64,000 nucleotides of DNA from Roseateles hydrophilus (GTDB lineage Bacteria; Pseudomonadota; Gammaproteobacteria; Burkholderiales; Burkholderiaceae_C): positions 124,001-188,000 of the forward strand of contig NZ_JAPPUY010000003.1 of NCBI RefSeq assembly GCF_026712245.1, in the 5' to 3' direction. Position numbers and translations under genes: made by a program. The stretch's first letter is position 1; each line of letters starts with the position of its first letter. The notes below the pieces were generated by a model, which saw nothing but the letters and a program-made list of their open reading frames with translations, was not told where the DNA came from and ran no database searches. Positions 26,203-37,610 of this stretch are shown here, piece after piece.

Positions 26203-27260
26203 TGCGTGTGGTGCGCGTCCGGCACGTGCGGGTGGGCGTGGCGCTTGGGCTCGTGGCGGTGCGGGTGGCTGTGCGCACCGACGGGCATGGGGTCGTGCCA
26301 GTGGTCGTGGTGGTCGTCGCCGTGCGTATGCGTATGCGCATGCTCGTGCTCCAACGCCTCGTGCTCATGCTCGTGCGCGTGCGATTCCATCAGGTGCAGG
26401 GCCACGCCCGCCAGCATCAGCGCACCGCCCGCGGCCATGCCCCAGCTGGCCAGCCGGTCGCCCATCAGCAGCGCAATGCCCGCGCCCACAAAGGGCGCGA
26501 AGGCAAACACCGAGCCGGTGCGTGCGGCGCCGAAGGTCCGCTGGGCCAGCAGGTAGAAGCGCAGGCTCAGGCCATAGCCGCTGGCACCGATGACCAACAG
26601 GGCGCTCGCGGCCGCCGCACCGGGCAGCGGTTCTCCGGCAAGCACGGCCAGCACCAGCGCCGCACCGGCGCCCAGCGCCGCCTTGGCCATCACCACCTGC
26701 CCCGGATCGCGCTCGGCCAAGGCGCGTGACAGGCAGTTGTCCACGCCCCAGGCCACCGTCGCCAGTCCGATGGCCAACAGGCCCAGCAGCTGCGAGTTCC
26801 CGCCTCGGCCCTGGTCCAGCACCAGCACGACGCCCCCGGCAAACAGCATCAGCAACGCCGCCCAGACGCGCCGGTCCATCACCTCGCCATAGAGCCTCCA
26901 GGCCAGCAGCGCGGTGAACAAGGCCTCCAGCGTCAGCATCAGCGACGCGCCCGTGCCGCTGGTGCGCTGCAGCCCCCAGGCCAGCGCCACCGGGCCGATG
27001 ACGGCACCGCACGCCGCGAGCAGCAACAGCCGCGGCAGGTCGGCACGCCGCAACGCCGCCTCGCGCTCGGGCCGCTGCCGCAGCAGCGCACCGATGCAGG
27101 CCGCCCCCGCGTACAGCAGGGCGGCCGTGGTGAACGGGCCCAGCCCGCGCCCGACCTGCTGCACCAGCGGCATGCTGGCGCCAAACAGCAGCGCAGCCAG
27201 CAGCGCCAACGCACCGCCGCGCAGGGCCGGGCCGGTGAGCACGAGGCGGTGCATGCTCAC
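26193..27260 (-). CDS. EamA/DMT family transporter with a His-rich cytosolic or periplasmic tail
   Basis: 355 residues. About ten hydrophobic helices in two EamA halves cover residues 10-290. A hydrophilic tail of about 63 residues then carries roughly two dozen His, mixed with Asp/Glu. His-rich tails usually bind Zn, Ni, Co or Cu; here it sits on a drug/metabolite-type permease, the last gene of a heavy-metal efflux operon. This suggests metal or metallo-metabolite export (inference). The GTG at 27260 overlaps the stop of the preceding gene by 4 bases; an ATG two codons in (27254) is an alternative start. Confidence 0.87.
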   Translation of the reverse strand: MSMHRLVLTGPALRGGALALLAALLFGASMPLVQQVGRGLGPFTTAALLYAGAACIGALLRQRPEREAALRRADLPRLLLLAACGAVIGPVALAWGLQRTSGTGASLMLTLEALFTALLAWRLYGEVMDRRVWAALLMLFAGGVVLVLDQGRGGNSQLLGLLAIGLATVAWGVDNCLSRALAERDPGQVVMAKAALGAGAALVLAVLAGEPLPGAAAASALLVIGASGYGLSLRFYLLAQRTFGAARTGSVFAFAPFVGAGIALLMGDRLASWGMAAGGALMLAGVALHLMESHAHEHEHEALEHEHAHTHTHGDDHHDHWHDPMPVGAHSHPHRHEPKRHAHPHVPDAHHTHRH

Positions 27261-27637
27261 TTGATGGTGAAGCGCACGGTCACCGTCTTGCCTTCGACGT
27301 TGTTCAGCACGGCCACGACCTTGGCGCCCGCGGCGATCTTCACGCCGGTGGCGCGCAGCTTGTCGTCACCGGCCGACTTGATGTCGACCTCGGTCTTCTG
27401 CGCGCCCTGCAACACGGTCAGCTTGCCGCCGATGCCGGTGGACGACATGGGCTCGTCGTGGTCGGTCAGGTAGATGGTCGCGCCGTCGGCCTCGGCCACC
27501 AGCTCGAAGCTGACATCGTGGGCCACCTGCACGATGCCGCCGTGGCGCGGCTTGGCCGCGCCATGGGCCATCGCGGTGTTCAGGGTCAGGGCGGACAGGG
27601 CCAGCACGGCGGCCTGGAACAGTTGCTTCATCGTCAT
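27257..27637 (-). CDS. Small exported protein of the metal efflux operon
   Basis: 126 residues with a signal peptide ending near NTAMA and a mature N-terminus HGAAKPRHGGIVQ. The HGG-I-V motif with nearby His resembles small periplasmic proteins found next to HME-RND pumps. The rest is a compact beta-like domain (FELVAEADGATIYLTDHDEP...). A periplasmic metal-binding or chaperone role is inferred. The ATG at 27637 is chosen over later ATG codons because AAGGAG lies 8 bases upstream. It follows the pump gene by 70 bases and is coupled to the EamA gene. Confidence 0.78.
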   Translation of the reverse strand: MTMKQLFQAAVLALSALTLNTAMAHGAAKPRHGGIVQVAHDVSFELVAEADGATIYLTDHDEPMSSTGIGGKLTVLQGAQKTEVDIKSAGDDKLRATGVKIAAGAKVVAVLNNVEGKTVTVRFTIK

Positions 27638-27707
27638 CTTCAAAACTCCTTGGTGTCGGTGCGGCGCGCTTGATGCAGGCGCGCGCCGCGAGGCCTGATT
27701 CAAACGC

Positions 27708-30839
<3,132 letters not shown>

Positions 30840-30854
30840 GATCGGCGGCTCCGT

Positions 30855-31961
30855 TCAGCGGATCTGCGCCACCAGGGACGCCCCCTGGACGACGACCCGG
30901 TTGTCGGGGGCCAGGCCTTGCGTCACCAGCACCGTGGCGCTGTCCAGCGGCTGCACCTGCACCGGCTGCGGCACATAGCGCTCAAAGCCCGCCTTGATCC
31001 AGACGACGGCCTCGTTGGCTGGGCTGCGCACAACGGCTGCAGCCGGCAGCACCATGCCCTTGCGGCGCTCCTTCAACGCGGCCACCAGCGTCACCGGCTG
31101 GCCCAGGGCCAGCGGCGTCGCGCCCGGCGCCACGCTGGCGCGGAAGTTCAGCGGCAGCACGCCGTCGCGCAACGCACGGGCAGCGCCGACGAGGTGGAGC
31201 TTCACGCCCTCCACGCCCAGCAGATGGGCGCCAGCCAGCTTGACGCCGAGCGACACATCGGGCGTGCTGGCCTCCACCATCAGCCGCGTCGGGTCCACCA
31301 CCTCGACCAGCACCTCGCGGGGCTCGACGATCTGGCCGGCCTTGAGGTCGGCACGGGCGATGACGCCGGAGATCGGCGCCCGCAGCGCCTCGCGGGCGCC
31401 CAGGCTGGCGGCAATGCTCTGCTCACGCGCGGCCAGCGACTGCGCCTGGATGCGCGCCGCGTCGATGTCCTTGCGCGGCACCGTGCCCTCCAGGCCTTCG
31501 AGCCGACGCACGCGCTGCTCGGCCAGCTCACGGGCCGCCTTCAGCTCGGCGCGCTGCGCCTGCTGGCTGGCCTGGGCGAAAGGCTCGGCGTGGTGGCGCA
31601 CCCAGGCGATCACGTCGCCCTGGCGCACCGCCTGGCCGGCCACCGGCAGGCCCTGCGGGCCGGCCTCGATGCGGCCGCCATGCGCCGACTGCACCTGGCC
31701 GCTGGCATTGGGGTCGGCCACGACGCGGGCCGGCAGCTGCACCGTGGCGGCCGCCTCGGTCTCGGGCGCGATGAGCGTGCGCAGGCCCATGCGCCGCTGC
31801 GCGAGCTTGGGCACATTGACGCTGCCGTCGGGCAGCCGCGCCAGGCCGTTGGCCGTGGGCGCGCTGGCCTGGTCCAGGTGCTCGCCGTTGGGGCCGTGGG
31901 CGCCCGGGCTGGCCCAGGCGATGGAGGTGGCGAATGCGAGGGTGATGCAAAGCCGCTTCAT
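30855..31961 (-). CDS. Efflux RND periplasmic adaptor (HlyD/CzcB-like)
   Basis: 368 residues. A signal peptide (MKRLCITLAFATSIAWA) is followed by the motif GAHGPNGEHLD. Next come beta-barrel/lipoyl-like segments, a coiled-coil helix hairpin (about residues 125-175, ELKAARELAEQRV) and C-terminal barrel domains. It links the RND pump to the outer-membrane channel. The ATG at 31961 has GGAGG 7 bases upstream and overlaps the preceding stop (ATGA). The same GAHGPNGEHLD motif occurs at the mature N-terminus of the preceding protein, suggesting a common partner or metal site. Confidence 0.92.
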   Translation of the reverse strand: MKRLCITLAFATSIAWASPGAHGPNGEHLDQASAPTANGLARLPDGSVNVPKLAQRRMGLRTLIAPETEAAATVQLPARVVADPNASGQVQSAHGGRIEAGPQGLPVAGQAVRQGDVIAWVRHHAEPFAQASQQAQRAELKAARELAEQRVRRLEGLEGTVPRKDIDAARIQAQSLAAREQSIAASLGAREALRAPISGVIARADLKAGQIVEPREVLVEVVDPTRLMVEASTPDVSLGVKLAGAHLLGVEGVKLHLVGAARALRDGVLPLNFRASVAPGATPLALGQPVTLVAALKERRKGMVLPAAAVVRSPANEAVVWIKAGFERYVPQPVQVQPLDSATVLVTQGLAPDNRVVVQGASLVAQIR

Positions 31962-32569
31962 GCCTGGCCTCCGTCGTTGTTGTGGCCAAAGCGCAGGCCC
32001 TGGCGACGGCGCCAAGCCAAGCCGCCCAGCGCCACCGCCACCGCCGCGCCGCCGAGGGCCCAGCGGCCCCAGCGCGTGCCGTGCGCATGGTCATGATCGT
32101 CGTCGCCATGGGCATGGTCGGCATCGCTGACGGCCTGCGTCACACGCAGCACGCCGTCCAGCAGGTCGGTGTCATCGCCGGCCAGCACCGTGATGACGAG
32201 CGCGTGCTCGCCCGGCGTGGACAGCTTCTTCAGCAGCGCTGCGTCGTCGACCGAGAAGTCGCCGATGTCGGCATGGAACTTGGCCTTGGCCTTCAGGCCA
32301 CCGGACTCGACCTCGACCTCCGCCTTCAGCAGCGGCTCGTTGGTGGCGAAGCGGTCGATCAGCAGCGACAGCTCGCCGCCAGCCAGCGTGCCGACGATCT
32401 CGAACAGCTCCGATTGGGCCTCGATGCGCGGGCTGGCCTTGCCGCCCGCAGCCGTGGTGGTGGGCGCGTCCAGGTGTTCGCCGTTGGGGCCATGGGCGCC
32501 GGGCGCGGCCAGGACGGGCAGCGCCAGCAGGCTGGCCGCCAGCGCGCAGGACATGGAGGAGTGATTCAT
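31958..32569 (-). CDS. Periplasmic protein with His/Asp-rich segment and C-terminal anchor
   Basis: 203 residues. A signal peptide ends near PVLAA and is followed by GAHGPNGEHLD and a globular region (SELFEIVGTLAGGELSLLIDRF..., AKAKFHADIGDF) that resembles an adaptor/CzcB-type barrel half. Next are a metal-binding-like DADHAHGDDDHDHAHG stretch, a hydrophobic helix (WALGGAAVAVALGGLAW) and a short basic tail, so it is probably anchored in the inner membrane facing the periplasm. Start and stop overlap neighbours by 4 bases on both sides. It could deliver metal to the pump or modulate the adaptor (inference). Confidence 0.8.
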   Translation of the reverse strand: MNHSSMSCALAASLLALPVLAAPGAHGPNGEHLDAPTTTAAGGKASPRIEAQSELFEIVGTLAGGELSLLIDRFATNEPLLKAEVEVESGGLKAKAKFHADIGDFSVDDAALLKKLSTPGEHALVITVLAGDDTDLLDGVLRVTQAVSDADHAHGDDDHDHAHGTRWGRWALGGAAVAVALGGLAWRRRQGLRFGHNNDGGQA

Positions 32570-33819
32570 GGCAGGTTTCCGAGAGCTTGTTGGAGGCGGG
32601 CCAGGGCCAGTTGGTGGCTGGCCTGCTGGCGGGCACTGGCGGCGTCGGCCAACGCGGCGGCGCCGAGGGCGCGCAGCAGTTCGGGCAGCGGCGTCTCGCC
32701 AGCGCGGAAGGATTTGTCGATCAGCTGGGCACGCTCGCGCAGCAGGGCCGCACGGTCGCGCTCCAGCGCGGCCTGGGCCTGGCTGGCCTGGGCCTGCTCG
32801 GCCGCCAGCGCCAGCTCGGCCGTGAGCCGTTCGCGCGTGCGGCGCTGCTGGGCACGCGCCACCTCGTCGTCGGCCAGCGCCGCAGCGATGCGCGGCTGCT
32901 GGTGCGCCTGGCCGCCGAACGGCACCCGCAGGCCCACCACGACGCTCTGTTGCGACGGCAGCGCGCCGCCCGGCCGCTCCTGGCGCAGGCCAATGGACAG
33001 CTCGGGCGCTGCGCCACGCTGCAGCCGCGCCAGCGCCAGCCGGCGCTGGCTCAACGCCAGGGCCGCATCGGCCAGCCTGAGCTCGGGATGCGCGTCGGGC
33101 AGGTCCTGCGGCGTGCTGGCGGCCGGTGCTTCGGCAGGCTGGGCATCGAAGCCCGTCAGCAGCCGCCAGGCGGCGCGCTGCGCCTGCAGTGCCTGCTGGC
33201 TGCTGCGCCATTGAGCCTCAGCGGCCAGCAGCTCGGCGCGGGCCGCGAGCGAGTCAGCCAGCGCGAGATCGCCGGCCTGCACGCGGCGCGCGACGTCGTC
33301 AGCCAGGCGGCGCAGCGTCTCAACCTGCTGCTGAGCCTGCGCGGCCTCGGCAGCGGCCAACCGCGCGGCGCCAGCGGCTTCACGCAACTGGCCGGCCAAG
33401 CGCAAGCGCTGCGCCTGCTCGCTGGCGTCGGCCCAGGCCAGTTCGGCGTCCGAGGCCTCGCCGCCGGCCGCACGCTGGCCCGGCCGCCACAGCGGCAGCG
33501 CCAGGCCCAGCTCGGTCTCGCGGGCGCCTGCCGGCAGGCCGGCACGGCCCTCGCGCTGGCTGGCTGACAGCGCCGCAGGGGCCGCCAGCCAGCTCTGCGC
33601 GGCCGCTTGTTCGGCGCGCGCCCTGGCCTGGCGGCCCTGCGATTCGGCAGCGTCGATGGAGCGCTGCCAGGCAGCGTCCAGCGCCTGTTTCAAGGAAGGA
33701 GGGGCACCGTCAACCGGTGCCTGCGCCCACGCTGTGCGGGCGCTCGCGGCCAGGCACAGCGCAAGGGCCGCCGCAAGGCGGGCGATGCGCCATGGCCGCG
33801 GCCATGGAGAGAGAGTCAT
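32566..33819 (-). CDS. TolC-family outer membrane efflux channel
   Basis: 417 residues. A signal peptide ends near TAWA. The two long Ala/Gln/Arg-rich helical repeats typical of the TolC/CzcC family follow (SLKQALDAAWQRS... and HPELRLADAALALSQRRLALARLQ). It forms the outer-membrane exit duct for the RND pump. It is slightly shorter than TolC and similar in length to CzcC. It overlaps the next gene by 4 bases (ATGA) and is separated from the small His-rich gene upstream by 106 bases. Confidence 0.9.
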   Translation of the reverse strand: MTLSPWPRPWRIARLAAALALCLAASARTAWAQAPVDGAPPSLKQALDAAWQRSIDAAESQGRQARARAEQAAAQSWLAAPAALSASQREGRAGLPAGARETELGLALPLWRPGQRAAGGEASDAELAWADASEQAQRLRLAGQLREAAGAARLAAAEAAQAQQQVETLRRLADDVARRVQAGDLALADSLAARAELLAAEAQWRSSQQALQAQRAAWRLLTGFDAQPAEAPAASTPQDLPDAHPELRLADAALALSQRRLALARLQRGAAPELSIGLRQERPGGALPSQQSVVVGLRVPFGGQAHQQPRIAAALADDEVARAQQRRTRERLTAELALAAEQAQASQAQAALERDRAALLRERAQLIDKSFRAGETPLPELLRALGAAALADAASARQQASHQLALARLQQALGNLP

Positions 33820-33893
33820 GATGATCGTGGCAGAGATGCGCCCCGGTCGCCCGCCGCATGGGCACAGGCGGGGTGGGGCAGCGGTCAGCAGAG

Positions 33894-33914
33894 CCCGGGC
33901 AAGGCAAGCCCGGG
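33894..33914. terminator. GC-rich hairpin inside the metal operon leader
   Basis: CCCGGGC (33894-33900), a 7-base loop, then GCCCGGG (33908-33914). It lies just downstream of the small His/Asp-rich gene and upstream of the TolC-like gene on the minus strand. It could attenuate transcription between the first gene and the rest. No U-run follows. Confidence 0.4.
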
Positions 33915-33925
33915 GCGACAGCGGA

Positions 33926-34291
33926 TCAGGCCGTCAGCCGTGGCGGTCGTTCAAGACCGGCCAGGAAGGGGAGCGCATGCGCTGGCAGCGCGGCCGGCAG
34001 CGGCCGCTCCGGGCAAGGCTGCAGCAGTGGCAGGATCAGCGCCGAGGTCAGGGCCGGCGCAAACAGCCCGGCGTCCAGCGTGACGTGCGTGACCGAGGCG
34101 GTCGAGTCGTCCTGGTGCAGGCCGCCGTCGTCATGATCGTGGTCGTCATGGTGATGGGCGACGTCCTCGAAGTGCAACTGCTGGTGCACCCGCTCTTCCG
34201 CACTGGCCACCACAGCGCCCACACCCGCGAAGGCCAGCGACTGCCAGCACATGCAGAGGGTCAGGAGGAAGGCGACGAGCCGGCGAGACAT
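33926..34291 (-). CDS. Small His/Asp-rich exported protein
   Basis: 121 residues. A hydrophobic N-terminus (LVAFLLTLCMCWQSLAFA) is followed by the cluster HHHDDHDHDD at about residues 48-57 and a second hydrophobic stretch near 82-92. Similar short proteins with a His-rich loop often head metal efflux operons in proteobacteria and may act as metal sensors or buffers; no named family is claimed. The ATG at 34291 is chosen because it gives a clean signal peptide; the open frame extends to 34375. It is probably the first gene of the operon running to 26193. Confidence 0.68.
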   Translation of the reverse strand: MSRRLVAFLLTLCMCWQSLAFAGVGAVVASAEERVHQQLHFEDVAHHHDDHDHDDGGLHQDDSTASVTHVTLDAGLFAPALTSALILPLLQPCPERPLPAALPAHALPFLAGLERPPRLTA

Positions 34292-34397
34292 GTCAAAAAG
34301 TCTAGCCGACGAACACCAGCGCACCGACAAGGCCTGACGCGGCGCAAGGCTGTGGGCCAGCAACAAAGCAGCCAAGTCCGCCCGCTATCGTGCCGTC

Positions 34398-35360
34398 ATG
34401 ACGCCGCCTCGCCTTGACCGCCGCACGCTGTGGTTCGCCATGCTCAGTCTCGCCCTGGCCGGCTGCGCCGGTGCGCCGCCTGAGCCCCGCCCCTGGGCCG
34501 AGGTGGCAACGCGCGAGTTGCAATTGGTGCTGGACAGCATCGAGGTGCAGGGCCGGCGCGTGGCCATCACGCGCAGTGCCACGGCCGTGGCCGCCACGCC
34601 GGTGGTCGTCTACCTGCCCGGCCTGGGGCAGGACACCGAGGCCGGCCAGCGCTGGGCGGCGGCGTGGGCGCAGGCCGGCTACACCGTGCTGACCGTGCAG
34701 CCGCTGGCCGCCGATGCGCTGGCCTGGCGCTCGGCGCTGGCGCGGGCGGCCGAGTTCCGCGCGCTGGGCGAACACCACTACGGCCCGGGGCTGCGCGCCG
34801 AACGGCTGGCAGCGCTGCGCCAGCTGCTGCCCGCGCTGCAGGCCGCCCGGCCCGCGCTGGACTGGCGCCGCGCCGCGCTGGCCGGCTACGAGACCGGCGC
34901 CCAGACGGCGCTGGACGCCCGCGCCGACGCCGCCTGGCGGGCCGTCATCGCCATCAGCCCGCCGGCCATGCAGGCGCCCGCCACCGGCGCGCCGGCCCTG
35001 CTGATCACCAGCGAGACCGATCACGATCCGCTGGGCCTGCTGCGCAACCCGGCCGAGCGCCTGCAGACCCTGGCGGCCGACGGCGTGCAACTGGCCCAGC
35101 TGGGCGCGGTCTCGCATGCGGCGCTGGCCGGCACGCGGGCGCCCGACGGCTGGCATGCGCAGGACCAGCACCTCGTGCGCGCCGCCCGCCGTGGCCCCGG
35201 CCAGGGCGGCGGCGCACCCGGTGGCGCACCCGGTGGCGCGCCAGGCGGCGGCGCCCTGGCGCCACGCAGCGGCAGCGCGACCGAAGCCGCGCTGACCGAC
35301 CTCGGCGACGGCCTGTCGCGCAGCCGCGCCTTTCTGGATGCCTGGCTGCGCCGCCCCTAG
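34398..35360 (+). CDS. Alpha/beta hydrolase-fold lipoprotein with altered nucleophile elbow
   Basis: 320 residues. The lipobox LALAGC sits at about residue 22. The fold is recognisable from the VVYLPGLGQD strand-loop and the following helix and strand order. Where active hydrolases have G-x-S-x-G this protein has G-Y-E-T-G (ALAGYETGAQ), so the nucleophile Ser is replaced by Glu. A later SETDHDP segment may hold the Asp. Near the C-terminus is a short repeat of GGAP (bases about 35207-35250). It may be an inactive binding protein or an unusual enzyme. It has no operon partner; the start is at ATG 34398. Confidence 0.72.
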   Translation: MTPPRLDRRTLWFAMLSLALAGCAGAPPEPRPWAEVATRELQLVLDSIEVQGRRVAITRSATAVAATPVVVYLPGLGQDTEAGQRWAAAWAQAGYTVLTVQPLAADALAWRSALARAAEFRALGEHHYGPGLRAERLAALRQLLPALQAARPALDWRRAALAGYETGAQTALDARADAAWRAVIAISPPAMQAPATGAPALLITSETDHDPLGLLRNPAERLQTLAADGVQLAQLGAVSHAALAGTRAPDGWHAQDQHLVRAARRGPGQGGGAPGGAPGGAPGGGALAPRSGSATEAALTDLGDGLSRSRAFLDAWLRRP

Positions 35361-35506
35361 CCGGCGGTCGGCGCTCACCGGCGCTCGTGAACAAATGCGG
35401 TGAATCGCCGCCGGCCTGTCGCCCGCCCCTGTGCGTGCGCAGCAACGCCGCCCTATCCTGCGGCGAGCTGGGTGATCGTCACCGGCCTCTGACCGCAGGA
35501 GTACGC

Positions 35507-36055
35507 ATGTACGGCCTTGTGAACCGCGCCATTGAGCAACTGGTCGTGTCCCTCAAGGGGCCCGCTGCCTGGGAAGAGATCTGCACCGCTGCGGACTGGC
35601 CGGATGGCGGCTTCGTGGCGATGCAGACCTATGACGATGCCGTGACCTACCGCCTGGTCGGTGCCGTCAGCCACACCCTGGGCCTGACGCCGGAGCAGGT
35701 GCTGCGGGCCTTTGGCGAGTACTGGATCCTCTACACCGCCGAAGAGGGCTACGGCGACATGCTCGCCATGTGCGGCAACGACCTGATCGGCTTTCTGCAT
35801 GGCATGAACCAGATGCATGCCCGCATCGAGGCCTCGCTGCCCGACATCCGGCCGCCGCACTTCGCGGTCAAGGAGCTCGGCCCCACCGAGTTCGAGTTGA
35901 CCTACGCGTCCAAGCGCGAGGGCCTGGCGCCCATGGTGGAGGGCCTGATCAGCGGGCTGGCCAAGCGCTTCGGTCAGCGGGTGGACATCCAGCACACGGC
36001 GCAGCGATCGGCGCAGGCGCCGCGCGACTGCTTCCTGATCAAGATCCTGCAGTGA
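35507..36055 (+). CDS. H-NOX haem-nitric oxide/oxygen binding protein
   Basis: 182 residues, the usual length of stand-alone H-NOX proteins. The probable proximal haem His is in MNQMHARIEAS (about residue 105), and the haem-propionate motif Y-x-S-x-R appears as YASKREG (about 134-139). The start MYGLVNRAIEQLV is typical. It binds NO (or O2/CO) through a b-type haem in the cytosol and controls a partner kinase or diguanylate cyclase. The ATG at 35507 has AGGAG 5 bases upstream. The next gene, a histidine kinase, overlaps it by 4 bases (GTGA), so they form a signalling pair. Confidence 0.95.
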   Translation: MYGLVNRAIEQLVVSLKGPAAWEEICTAADWPDGGFVAMQTYDDAVTYRLVGAVSHTLGLTPEQVLRAFGEYWILYTAEEGYGDMLAMCGNDLIGFLHGMNQMHARIEASLPDIRPPHFAVKELGPTEFELTYASKREGLAPMVEGLISGLAKRFGQRVDIQHTAQRSAQAPRDCFLIKILQ

Positions 36056-37587
36056 ATGCGCCCACCCCCATCCTCGCGGGCGCCGATCTGGACGCGGTCT
36101 TCCCGTTCTACATCCTGCTGCACGCGGACGGCACGGTGCTGTCCGTCGGCACGGGGCTGCACCGCGTGCTGCCCGCGCTGGCGCCCGGCACGCGGCTGCG
36201 CGACCAGCTGACCCCGACACGCCCCGTGGCGCTGGCCACCGCCGACGACTGGCTGCGCTTTGACGGCCAGGCCGTGCTGCTGGAGACCGTGCAGGCCGGC
36301 GGCCTGTCCCTGCGCGGCCAGCTGTGCAGCCAGCCCGACCAGCGCGTGTTGCTGCTGCTGCGCCCCAAGGTGCAGACCTTCGAGGACTTGAAGACCCACG
36401 GCCTGCAGCTCGAAGACCTCGCCGCGCACGATGCCACGGGGGATCTGCTGCTGCTGCAGCGCGCCGCACAGACCTCGCGCGAGGACGCCCAGCGGCTCAC
36501 CGACCGCCTGCGGCAGAAGACCCAGCAGCTGCAGCTGATGAGCGAGCTGTCGGCCATGGGCATGGGCTACTTCTCGGCCTCGGGAGAGCTGCGGCAATCC
36601 AACCGCTTACTCAACACCATCCTGCGCGTCGAGCCAGGGGCGCCCGCGTTTCGCAACGTCGCTGATGTCGAGCAGCATTTGAGAGGCCTGGTGGACGCCA
36701 GCGACGCCGTGTGGCTGCGCCTGGACGAGCTCGCGCTCCACGCCAGCGATGACGACGGCGCCTTCGTGCTGCGCACGCGCGACGGCCGCCACCTGTCCCT
36801 GCTCTACCGCAGCGGCGGCGACCACGAACACGTGCTCTTCGTGCGCGACGTGACCCGCGAGACGCTGGTGGACCGCATGAAGAGCGAGTTCCTCACGCTG
36901 GCCGCACACGAGCTGCGCACGCCGATGACCAGCATCTTCGGCTTCAGCGAGTTGCTCATCCACCGCACGCTCACGCCCGAGCGCTTCCGGGACACGGCGG
37001 CCACCATCCACAAGCAGGCGGCCTGGATGGTCAGCCTGTTGGACGAGGTGCTCGACGTGGCCCGCATCGAGGCCAAGCAGTCCGGCGACCTGCACCTGTC
37101 GGCCATCCACCTGTCCGCGCTGCTGCCGGACACCATCAACGCCTACGGCAACGCCCACCAGACAACCGAGCTGCGGCTGGACCTGCCCGATGATCTGCCA
37201 CCGATGCGCGCCGACCGCGTGAAGGCCGGGCAGGCGCTGGGCAACGTGATCAGCAACGCCATCAAGTACTCGCCCAACGGCGGCATCGTCGACATCCGCT
37301 GCCGGCCGCAGGCCAAGGGCTCGCTGCCCGGCCTGCTGATCGAGGTGCAGGACCACGGCATCGGCATGTCCGAGGAGCAGGTGGCCCGCATCTTCGAGCG
37401 CTTCTACCGCGCCGATCCATCCGGCCACATCCCGGGCACGGGCCTCGGGATGACACTTGTCGAACAGATCATGAAGCTGCACCGCGGCACGGTGAAGGTG
37501 GCCAGCACGCTGGGCCAGGGCACCTGCGTGAGCCTGTGGTTCCCGACCGCGACCGAGGCCGCGCCCAGCGAGGGCGCCAGCGCCTGA
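36052..37587 (+). CDS. H-NOX-associated sensor histidine kinase (HnoK-like)
   Basis: About 511 residues from a GTG start overlapping the H-NOX stop. The N-terminal ~125 residues (DAVFPFYILLHADGTVL..., GTRLRDQL, LRGQL) look like an HNOBA-type H-NOX-binding domain. A coiled linker (RQKTQQLQLMSELS) and a PAS-like region follow. The kinase core has the H-box LAAHELRTPM (His near residue 286), the N-box NVISNAIKYSPN, and the ATP lid motifs DHGIGM and GTGLGM. There are no transmembrane helices, so it is cytosolic. It should autophosphorylate under control of the NO-bound sensor. No response regulator is adjacent; its partner must lie elsewhere. Confidence 0.93.
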   Translation: MNAPTPILAGADLDAVFPFYILLHADGTVLSVGTGLHRVLPALAPGTRLRDQLTPTRPVALATADDWLRFDGQAVLLETVQAGGLSLRGQLCSQPDQRVLLLLRPKVQTFEDLKTHGLQLEDLAAHDATGDLLLLQRAAQTSREDAQRLTDRLRQKTQQLQLMSELSAMGMGYFSASGELRQSNRLLNTILRVEPGAPAFRNVADVEQHLRGLVDASDAVWLRLDELALHASDDDGAFVLRTRDGRHLSLLYRSGGDHEHVLFVRDVTRETLVDRMKSEFLTLAAHELRTPMTSIFGFSELLIHRTLTPERFRDTAATIHKQAAWMVSLLDEVLDVARIEAKQSGDLHLSAIHLSALLPDTINAYGNAHQTTELRLDLPDDLPPMRADRVKAGQALGNVISNAIKYSPNGGIVDIRCRPQAKGSLPGLLIEVQDHGIGMSEEQVARIFERFYRADPSGHIPGTGLGMTLVEQIMKLHRGTVKVASTLGQGTCVSLWFPTATEAAPSEGASA

Positions 37588-37610
37588 GCAGGCCGGGGCC
37601 GCGCTGCTCA
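37585..37610. terminator. Hairpin spanning both convergent stop codons
   Basis: TGAGCAG (37585-37591) pairs with CTGCTCA (37604-37610). The TGA stop of the kinase gene and the TGA stop of the ABC gene on the other strand form the outer ends of the stem. The loop is GC-rich and can pair further (GGCC/GGCC). Confidence 0.5.
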
